Origin: an uncultured Clostridia bacterium
GTDB taxonomy: Bacteria > Bacillota > Clostridia > Christensenellales > UBA1242
NCBI GenBank assembly: GCA_947631485.1
Contig: CANRLJ010000001.1
Location: forward strand, 1-19,989
Direction of reading: 5' to 3'
Length of the DNA stretch: 19,989 nt
Positions 8,875-17,900 of the stretch are shown here, piece by piece; within the stretch, counting starts at the first letter, position 1; each line of letters starts with the position of its first letter. The notes under the pieces are model-generated. The model had not been told where the DNA came from. It was given only the letters and a program-made list of their open reading frames with translations, and did no database searches. Position numbers and translations under genes: made by a program.

Positions 8875-10179
8875 ATGGCAGCAAAAGGAAAGATTGAACC
8901 AAGAAAATTGAAAGGTTTTTGGGAACTCATGCCAAATGAGCAAGCCCTTTTTTCTGATTTATTGGAAAAGTTGGAAAAAGTATTCAAACAAAACTGTTTT
9001 GTGCCTCTGGACACCCCTATTTTGGAATATAGCGATGTCCTTCTTGCAAAGAGTGGCGGAGATGTTGACAAAGAAATCTATCGCTTCACAAAAGGTGACA
9101 CCGACATGTGCATGCGCTATGACCTCACCGTTCCCCTTGCAAGATTTGTTTCAATGCATCAAAACGAACTGAACTTTCCATTTAAAAGATATCAAATTGG
9201 CAAGGTTTATCGCGGAGAAAGGCCACAAAAGGGTCGTTTTCGTGAATTTTATCAGTGCGATGCAGACATAATTGGCGATGGAGAACTTTCGCTTGTGGCA
9301 GATGCAGAGTGCGTGTCGCTGTTTGAAAAATGCTTTAAAGAACTTGAATTGGAAGTGCGAATCGAGGTTTCAAACAGAAAGATTTTGTCTGGCTATATCG
9401 AAGAATTAAACAAATCAAACAAAGCAACTGAAATTTTCATCATTTTGGACAAACTTGACAAAATTCCACTTGAAGATGCAAAAGCAGAACTTGCAGAACT
9501 TGGACTGAGCAATGCAGAGCAAGAAAAAATAATAAATTTAACAAAAAACACCGGAAAAATTGAAGAAATTGTCAAAAAATTGAGGAATTTTTGCAAAAAT
9601 CCAACTTTCCAAAAGGGATTGGATGAGTTTGAAGAACTTGCACAACACCTTGCGGCATTTGATGTGAAATGTGTTGTTGGCAACCTTGGAATCATCCGCG
9701 GACACAACTACTACACCGGAACAGTTTTTGAAGGATTCTTGAAAGACGGCAAAGAAGCAGTTGGTGCAGGCGGAAGATTTGAAAACCTTTGCGGATATTT
9801 CAGCGAAAAGAATATGCCCGGCGTGGGCATGAGTGTTGGTATCACCCGTTTGTTTTCAATCTTGACACAAAATGGGTATTTTAAGGAAAATGCAACTGAT
9901 GCAGATGTTTCAATCATAACTTTTGATGACACCCTGCACGCCGGCCTAAATCTTATGACAAAACTTCGTGACTGTGGAGTCAGAGCAGACTGTCTTTATG
10001 AGGCAAAAACCTTCAAGGCAAAGATGAAAGAGGCAAACAGAAGAAACGCGAAATATGTTTTGATTGTTGGTGAGGATGAAGTGAGAGAAAATTTATACAC
10101 TCTCAAAGACATGCAAACATCCCAACAAGAGAAGTTGAAATTTGAAGATTTGGTCAAAAAATTCACAAAAAATGCTTAA
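8875..10179 (+). CDS. hisS: Histidyl-tRNA synthetase
   Basis: Class II synthetase that charges tRNA-His in the cytoplasm. AAAAGGA (8861-8867) is 7 nt before the ATG. The class II core shows PLDTPILEYSDVLLAKSGG (residues 44-62), LTVPLAR (84-90) for histidine and ATP binding, motif 2 YRGERPQKGRFREFYQ (112-127), the HisA-type motif RGHNYYTGTVFE (275-286) and motif 3 GVGMSVGITRL (316-326). The C-terminal anticodon-binding domain spans about 343-434. Length (434 aa) fits HisRS; HisZ is unlikely because motifs 2 and 3 and the C-terminal domain are intact. Motif 2 continues into QCDADIIG, closer to the archaeal/eukaryotic FYQCDFDIAG form than to the E. coli FHQLGCEVFG form. The HisA motif has H-N where L-D is usual. 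It is followed by metG 35 nt later, probably in one operon. Confidence 0.95.
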   Translation: MAAKGKIEPRKLKGFWELMPNEQALFSDLLEKLEKVFKQNCFVPLDTPILEYSDVLLAKSGGDVDKEIYRFTKGDTDMCMRYDLTVPLARFVSMHQNELNFPFKRYQIGKVYRGERPQKGRFREFYQCDADIIGDGELSLVADAECVSLFEKCFKELELEVRIEVSNRKILSGYIEELNKSNKATEIFIILDKLDKIPLEDAKAELAELGLSNAEQEKIINLTKNTGKIEEIVKKLRNFCKNPTFQKGLDEFEELAQHLAAFDVKCVVGNLGIIRGHNYYTGTVFEGFLKDGKEAVGAGGRFENLCGYFSEKNMPGVGMSVGITRLFSILTQNGYFKENATDADVSIITFDDTLHAGLNLMTKLRDCGVRADCLYEAKTFKAKMKEANRRNAKYVLIVGEDEVRENLYTLKDMQTSQQEKLKFEDLVKKFTKNA

Positions 10180-10214
10180 AAAGCATGATTTTATCAATTT
10201 TAAAAGGAAATTTT

Positions 10215-11906
10215 ATGAAAAAGAAAAAGATATTAGTAACCGCCGCCTTGCTGTATGTGAACGGCTTGCCACATTTGGGACACATGGTTGGCTGCTGGCT
10301 TCCTGGGGATGTGTTTACAAGGTTTAACAAAACATATGGAAACGATGTGGTTTATGTCAGCGGAACTGACGACCACGGAACTTCAAGTTATATCTCTGCC
10401 AAAAAAGAAGGCATGGAGATAAACGAATATATCAAAACGATGAACAACAAGATGAAGAATATTGCAAAGTATTTCAACATCGATTTTGACATTTTCAGCG
10501 GAACAAACACAAAAATTCATGAACAAACAACAATAGATTTCTTCAATGAGATTTACAAAAACGGCTACACAGTTGAAAAAGAAAGCAAGATGCTGTTCTG
10601 TGAGCACGACAACGAAGCCCTTGCCGACAGATTTGTTTACGGCACTTGCCCATATTGCGGCTACGACCACGCCTACGGCGACCAATGTGACAAGTGTGGT
10701 AAAACATACGAACTTGACGATTTGAAAGACCCTAAATGTGCTTTTTGTGGCCAAAGTGCAGTCAAAAAGACGACAAAACACATTTATATCAGTTTGGACA
10801 AACTTCAACCACAACTTCAAAAGTGGGTTGACAGCAAAAAGGATGTTTGGAGAAATCATGTTTACATGATGACCAACAAGTGGTTTAAGGAGGGCTTGAA
10901 GCCACGCTGCATCACACGTGATATTCACTGGGGAATTAAAGTGCCTTTGAAGGGCTTTGAGGACAAGGTTTTTTATGTTTGGTTTGACGCCCCTATCGGC
11001 TATATTTCAATCACAAAAGAACTTGGCGGTGATGAAATGGTGAAAGACCGCTGGCAAAACAAAGATTGTGAAATCTACAACTTCATCGGAAAGGATAACA
11101 TAGATTTTCATGCAGTGTTTTTCCCAAGCATGGAACTTGCCTGCAAAAAATACAATTTGGCAACAAATGTCGTTGGTTTCAACTTCCTCAACTTTGAGGG
11201 TCAGAAATTTTCAAAATCAAAGAAGGTCGGAATTTTTTGCGACAAACTTTTGGAGAGTGACATGGATGTTGACGCATTGCGTGCATATTTGGTGTCAATC
11301 TTCCCTGAAAACAAGGACAGCGACTTTACTTATGAAGGCTTGAAACAAAACACAAATGCCGAACTTGTCGGAAAGTATGGAAACTTCTTTAACAGAACTT
11401 TAAATATGTCAAACAAAAACTTTGGAGGCGCGCTAGGAATAGATTTTGACGACATCAAGGACAACTTAGACGAAAACGACAAAGAGATGGTGGATACAAT
11501 TCACACCCTGCCAGAGCAGATAGCAGAACTTTTTGCAAAGACAGAATTTAGGCAAGCCTACAAAGAAATAATGCGTTTTGCATCAATTGGAAACACCTAT
11601 CTCGAAAAGACTGCGCCTTGGACGCTCATCAAAAACGGCGACACAGATGGTGCAAGAAAAGTGTTGTATTTGTGCTTGAATATGGCAAGGTCTTTGGCGA
11701 TTGTTGCAAGTCCAATCATTCCTACAAAGACTGCTGAAATTTGGAAACAATTAAACTTTGACGGACAGCCAAATCAAGCAGACATCTGGCAACTTGCAAG
11801 CAAGATTGACATTTCAAAAGAGCACAAAATAAATCCACCAGCACCACTATTTGCAAGAATTGATGACGAAATGATTGCACGCTGGAAGGAACATTTCTCA
11901 AATTAA
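10215..11906 (+). CDS. metG: Methionyl-tRNA synthetase
   Basis: Class I synthetase that charges both initiator and elongator tRNA-Met. The start at 10215 is preferred over an in-frame ATG at 10185 because AAAAGGA (10202-10208) precedes it by 6 nt and the protein then starts directly with the family's MKKK-ILVTAALLYVNG strand. The HIGH motif is HLGH (residues 20-23). The zinc knuckle is CPYC...CDKC (Cys145, 148, 158, 161), followed by a lone CAFC pair at 175-178. The KMSKS loop is KFSKS (331-335), with Phe at the second position. The helical anticodon-binding domain covers about 390-563. The protein is 563 residues and lacks the C-terminal EMAP/Trbp111-type tRNA-binding domain found in longer bacterial forms. 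It ends 24 nt before a bidirectional terminator. Confidence 0.96.
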   Translation: MKKKKILVTAALLYVNGLPHLGHMVGCWLPGDVFTRFNKTYGNDVVYVSGTDDHGTSSYISAKKEGMEINEYIKTMNNKMKNIAKYFNIDFDIFSGTNTKIHEQTTIDFFNEIYKNGYTVEKESKMLFCEHDNEALADRFVYGTCPYCGYDHAYGDQCDKCGKTYELDDLKDPKCAFCGQSAVKKTTKHIYISLDKLQPQLQKWVDSKKDVWRNHVYMMTNKWFKEGLKPRCITRDIHWGIKVPLKGFEDKVFYVWFDAPIGYISITKELGGDEMVKDRWQNKDCEIYNFIGKDNIDFHAVFFPSMELACKKYNLATNVVGFNFLNFEGQKFSKSKKVGIFCDKLLESDMDVDALRAYLVSIFPENKDSDFTYEGLKQNTNAELVGKYGNFFNRTLNMSNKNFGGALGIDFDDIKDNLDENDKEMVDTIHTLPEQIAELFAKTEFRQAYKEIMRFASIGNTYLEKTAPWTLIKNGDTDGARKVLYLCLNMARSLAIVASPIIPTKTAEIWKQLNFDGQPNQADIWQLASKIDISKEHKINPPAPLFARIDDEMIARWKEHFSN

Positions 11907-11930
11907 ATGCGAAAAACATTAAAAATATAT

Positions 11931-11960
11931 AAAAAAGAGCAAATTTTGCTCTTTTTTTTA
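11931..11960. terminator. Bidirectional terminator between metG and the giant gene
   Basis: AAAAAAGAGCAA (11931-11942) pairs with TTGCTCTTTTTT (11946-11957) around a 3-nt loop. A and T runs on both sides let it act on either strand. It abuts the TAA stop of the - strand gene (11958-11960), so that gene's terminator starts at its stop codon. Confidence 0.88.
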
Positions 11961-14900
11961 TTCTCCTGTCTTTTCCCAATAAGCATACAGTGTAATCACA
12001 TAGTCTTTTGCGTCTTCCGCTTTCACTGTGTAACTTGTAAAGCCTTTTGTTGATGGTCGATGTCCCCAAGGTTGTAATCCCCAAGAAGTTGAGCTATAAA
12101 TACCAGCGTAACTCACATCGCCTTCCAATGCAAACTTATAACCTTTACATTCGGCAACAAAGCCTGACAAAGTAATCTCATCTCCTAAAAATCGTTTAAT
12201 TGGCGCAAGGCTCTTTGTAACAACATTATGTGTGTCGTTATCTACCCAGCCATGCCAAAAATCACTCTGGGCATACCATCGCAAATCAAAATTGATGGTG
12301 TAATAATGTTTTTGCGTCGTGTTCCACTTGCTGTAAACCGTGAAGTCATAATTTCTCATGGCAAAATCTGATATTTGAGTCGCATAAACATAGTTGTCAC
12401 TAGTCCACCAGCCCTCAAATGTGTGATATTGCCTATACTGACCATCCGCACTGTCATCCTCATAGTAAGCCAAATCATCCACATGATGCTGTTCGCCCTG
12501 CAACAAATAGATTGTATTTTCGGTGTTTTTCAAGGCATCCTTTGTAGTGAACTTATACCAGTTTCTTATGTGCACTTCAAGGGTTGCATTGTCAAGTTGT
12601 TCAAACTCGTCCTCAGTGATGGTGAAATCGTCATCTGAAACAAGTTGGCTTGCATACAATTCGTCAAAGTAGAACTGTGTGTTTCTTCCATTTGTGTCAT
12701 TTGTCACAACTTTTGTGCCGTTTGTCAAGTCTATCTTTGTGTCAACAACGCCCTCAAGGGTGTCATCCACAACCTGCCCGTTGTCTTTAAGCACAATTTT
12801 GAAGATGTCTTTTTCATCATACTTTTCCCACTTTGCAAACAGTGTTAAGTCTGCGCTTGGCATGAAGCCGCTTTCAAACTTTGTGCCGTCTTCAAAGGTT
12901 TCTGTTGTCCACCAGCCCGCAAATTTGTAATACTCCATCTTGTCGCCGACGCGTTTGATGATGATTTCGTCCTCGGCTGGAGTTGGAATTTCAAATGATG
13001 ATTTTTCAATCACACGCTTGTCAGAATATTTTTGCTGTCCGCTGATTTGGTCATTGTTCACAACAAATTTCAACGAATAATACTTTTCGTGTGTGTCACT
13101 CCACTTTGCATAAAGTGTTAGGTCTGCACCAACAGGAATTGTGTCTGCAAAATATTGTGTGCCCTCTTCAAAGTTTGGCGTCGCCCACCAACCTTCAAAC
13201 TTGCGTGTCCACCTTTCAGTTTGAGGGTCATCCCTCACAATCTGACCATAGTCTGGCAAGTTGAATTGTTTGCCCTCAAGGTCATAGGCATCTGTCTGCG
13301 ACTGTTGAATTTCGTCATCGTTGGTGACAAAGTGAACTCCACGATAATATTCAACAACTGTGTGCCACTTTGCATACAAAACGATGTCTTCTTCAGGCAT
13401 AACAGTTTCTTTAAACTCGGTGCCCTCTTCAAAGTTTGGCGTTGTCCACCAACCCTCAAATGTCTTGGTGGTCTTTGTCTTTGTGACATCTGGGTCGTCA
13501 ATGATGATTGGGTCGGTGTATGTTGGAAGCGTGATTTGTGTGCCAACCCACTGATATAGGTCTTTGAGTTGTTTCCCGCCATTTTCAACAAAGGTGATGA
13601 ACGAACTCTTTTCATAATCCAATCTGTACTTGTCATTTGTAAAGAACGTTGCCGTTGATTTGCCGTTGTTTGGCGTATAGACGTAGATGGTTTCGCCTTT
13701 CTCACCTTTCACAGAGCCGAGATTCAAAGCAAGTTTCACAAGGTCAGACCCGTCATCCTTCTTGATGCTTGTTGCAACATCAAGTGAGTCGATGTATGTC
13801 ACATCATGACCTCTGCGCTTATAGACATTGTTGCCTGTGAAATCGGTTGTGCCTATTGTCAAAACTATATCGCCAAATGACTTGACTGAAGTGAGGTTTA
13901 CGCCATTAAGTGTCATGCAATAATTGTATGCATTTTTTGACTGCGTTCTCGTGTAACTGATGATTGCCTCTTCGATTGTAGGCTCTGGATGTATGCTTGC
14001 AATATACTCGGCAAGAGCATTTTTTACTCCATCAGTAAAGCCCATAACTTGTGCAAGTATGGTCATAATATTGTCGCCGATGTCTTTTGCGTCATAATCC
14101 CACCCGCTGTCGCCATAGAGATAACCTTTCTTTCCATCATAGTTTGCAGAGGATTTCTTGTCACAATTATATGACGTTTGCGTGATGTAAAGCCTGTTTT
14201 TCTTGAATTCCACCTGACTTATACGCCTGTCAAACCCATTGCAATATTCTGTGTAGGTGTCGCCAAAGAGCCCTTTGTTGTAGGTCACATCAAACACTGA
14301 TGGCACATCCACTTCGGCATAAACATATGGGTCCCCATCTCCGTCTTCTTCAATCCTCAAATCAATTCCAAGAGCCAATGTAACATCTATATTTTTCCCA
14401 AATATCTCGCCAAGGTGAAGATCCACCACAGGCTTATCTTGCGTGAACTCCATATGCAAGTTCAGTCCGCGAGAACTGATTGTGTTTACAATAGTGTCGG
14501 CAAATGATGGCAAGGTGCTGAAATCAATATGATCTGCCGGTTTGTTGTTTTCCAAATAGTTATAACTTGCTTCAAATGGTTTGAATTGAACTTTAAGATT
14601 TATAAGTTCGTCATCAACAATATTGATGCAGTCGAGTTTGTATTCCTTTTCACCTGTCTTTAACAGATTTATGCTTATGTCTGTCAGCGACTTGTCGCCC
14701 TGCTTTGCATCAAAGTTTGTAAGGTCAAGCCCGGCAACCAAAGACATCGTTCCGTCTGTATCGGCCTTATTCAGTCTCAATGATTTAAGCATATGCAGGC
14801 CGGAAGTTATGTCATTTAAGAGGTTGCTCACCTTGGTCATATCGCCGCTGGCATCCACTTTCTCCAAGCCAAGAAGTTTTTGAATAAATGTAAAGTCTGT

Positions 14901-17900
14901 GGTGTTTTTGCCAAGAATATTCAACTCCTCTTCAACCTCTTCTCCAAGGTTGAGGTTGAGCATTGACACAACCATTGCAATCAAATCGCTCATGCTTTCG
15001 TTTTTGATAAACGCCCTAAACTTCTTGCTGCCGATGTTCCTTCCATGTGTGTAGGAAACATACAAACCATCGCCCTGGCTGTCATACAGGATATCCACCA
15101 TATGTCTTACAGGAGTTGACCAAGCACCGGTTGCATCCTTTGAGGAAATTGTAAAGTCGAGATATGCCTGAACCTTCAACGACCTTCCTTTGAACAACTT
15201 GATGCCTGAAGGGTTGCTGACGCCTTCAAGTTTTGCAACCTCAACGGTTATGTCTGCGCCAATGTTTGTTATCTCTGTGTCTCCAAGATTTATTGACTCT
15301 TTTTCAGATTTTTCTATGACAATCTTATAGTTGAAGGATTTGTAATAGTCATAAACGGCCTTAACTGCTTGCATAACTTCTTCGATGTCGTGGAACTCTT
15401 CAAGTGGAACAAGTTTGCCCTCAAAACCTTGCAGGCTTACAATGTTTTTATGGTTTGTCGCGCCATCAACAAGTTCGCCACCAAACTTTTTGTCAATCTG
15501 CTCGTCAGTGCCAAGAACAATGTTTGTCAAATATGCTGCAAAGTTGAGTTGTTCTGTTTGTGCAATCTCCAAGTTGTTTCCATGTTCATCCTTCAAATGC
15601 CACTGCAATGGATCACCGTTTGCATCTGTTGGATATTTTGTCTCGCCATCAAATGGCTTTGTGTTTCCGTCAGTTATATTTGCGCCCAAGACAACCTCTT
15701 GTGGAACAATTCCTTGTGTGAGGTCAAACAAAACTTGAGCAAAGATGTTTTCAAACCAACTTGCCTCTGCATACACGAGTTTTCCATCAACATCAATTTG
15801 AATTCCGTTTCTCAGCATGCTTTCGTCTTTTGCAATTTCCGTCCACCTTGCAAAGATTTTTGTCAGCATAGGAAGAACAACCCTAAATGCCTCTTTTGCC
15901 GTTTCGGCTTCCACAGCGGCTTCCTTCTTTTCATCTTTGTTAAAGGAAATTCCCAAATCTTGTTGGATGAAGTCCATGATGCGTGTGATGCTTTCTTCAG
16001 AAAGTTCGGTCTTAATCTGAAGCCCATCCACATCAACATAAATCATGTGTTTAATGTTTCCATCAATCACTTGGTCAAGCAAATATACATATGTTTCAAG
16101 CCCAAGCGAAGTTGTGTATAATTGAACAACAGGTCTCAAAGAGCCAAAGGATTTTTGATATGCCACATCTTTGACAAGCATAACCGTGATTTTCCCATAG
16201 AAGTCAGAGAACATATATCTAAATGCAAGATCGGATGTGAACACATAGATGTCCTCAGCAACCTTAGCTTCTTCCCCAATCTTTTCAACAAGTCTTGCAG
16301 GTTCAAGCAAAGCACTTATATAATCCTTGTGCTGTGTGTAGTTTTCTGCAACAAATGGTGGCATGCTTTCGCCTTCCAACAGCCCAACGCTGCCAGACAG
16401 ATAATTTCCATACACTGAAAGTGCGATGCTGCCGTCTGCCGACAATTTTCCGTCAACAAACTTCAATGTGCCGCCAAGCAATGGGTCTTGCGTTTCAACG
16501 GCTTTGCCTTTGGTGTCAAGAGTAAATGACAATTCTGCAAGACTGCCAGACAGACCAAGTTTTATTGCATCAAAGAGGTCGGCAACATCAAGTTTAAACA
16601 AGTCTATGACATTTTGAAGCACGCCAAAATTGATGTCCACGCCAAAGGTGTCTTTCACAGCCCCCTCAACTTGCTCAGCAATCTCTTGTTTTTCCTCCTC
16701 AGATGCCGTCTCTTTTGGAAGTTCAAACTTCACTTTGATGTTTGAAAGTGTGATATACAAGATGTTTTGTTGCAATGTTTCGTCAAAGTGCATCCTGATG
16801 TAAACAGGCTCGCCAAGGAAGTTTCTTATTGTCACAAGCATTTCATCGTAGGTCTTCATTATTGGCTTGCCAGATTTGTCAAACAACTTGTTTCCTTGTT
16901 CATCGGTCTGTTGCACTCCTCTTGCAAAGACAATTTCGCCGTCAAGAGCAAGGCCGTCTTTTGATTCTGTCTTGTTGTAAATCACGTCAAACTCAGCGCC
17001 AAAAACTCCGGTGTTGACATAGTCCAAAATATTCTTCACAACAGATATCAAATCGGTCAACTTATTTCCGGCTTCCGCTGGGTTTTCAACAACCACATTG
17101 TCCTCTTTCAAAGTTGCAGCAACAGAAAGGTTTTCCATCTGTTTGCTGAACATCAATTCATTTTCTTCCGTGATATAAACAAGTGATAACAAATTGAAGG
17201 TCTTTGTGTTGATGGAATTTAAGATGTCTATATACTCTTTGTGATTTTGAGAAATCAAAGCCTTGATTTGTTCAATAAGTGCCTTGTCAATCTCTCCCAC
17301 AGCAACAAATTCGTCAATTTGCACTGACAATTTGTCGTTCAGCACAATAACTTTCACATTGGTGTCAAAAACTGTGCCGTAAAGTTTGAGATACAACTTG
17401 TCGACAAGGTCAACCTCAACATTAAATGTCAAATCCTTGCCAAAAACAGAGACAACAACCTCGCCTTTGTGTGAAGAAATAAGATTGTAGAACCCTTCAA
17501 GGCTTTCAAAAGCAGTGGCAAATTCTTTCACCTCAGCGTGAAGTGTCAGTGCCTTCTTTTCTTTTTCTTTTACAGACACATCCAAGCCAGAAACATTGCT
17601 GCCGTCAAGCAGAACCTCTCCGCTTCCCTCAAAGTTCATGAAATTGATGCCAAATTTAAGGTCATCTATGCTGCCATTTACATCAACAACAATCCTCTCC
17701 AAAATTGCGGAAAGTTTTGTCTGAGACAAATCCTCACCAAACATCGCAACAAGAAATTCAGACAACGCCTCGGTTTCTTCTTCATCATCCCCAAGTTTTG
17801 CAATGATTGCTTTGATGACGCTCATCAAACTTGTTTGGTCTTTTTCTCCAACAACTTCGCTGATGTCAACTTTAATTTTGTTTAATTCTTCTTTATTTTC

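Noticed and set aside
10185..10214. Earlier metG start at 10185
   Set aside because: No ribosome binding site, and the added residues are not part of the MetRS family; the ATG at 10215 has AAAAGGA at good spacing.
10383..10928. 181-aa - strand open frame opposite metG
   Set aside because: Antisense shadow of metG; its hydrophobic composition comes from the complement of Lys/Asn/Asp-rich codons.
15369..16121. 250-aa + strand open frame inside the giant gene
   Set aside because: It is a Cys/Phe-rich antisense shadow of a long, compositionally coherent - strand gene, with no ribosome binding site.
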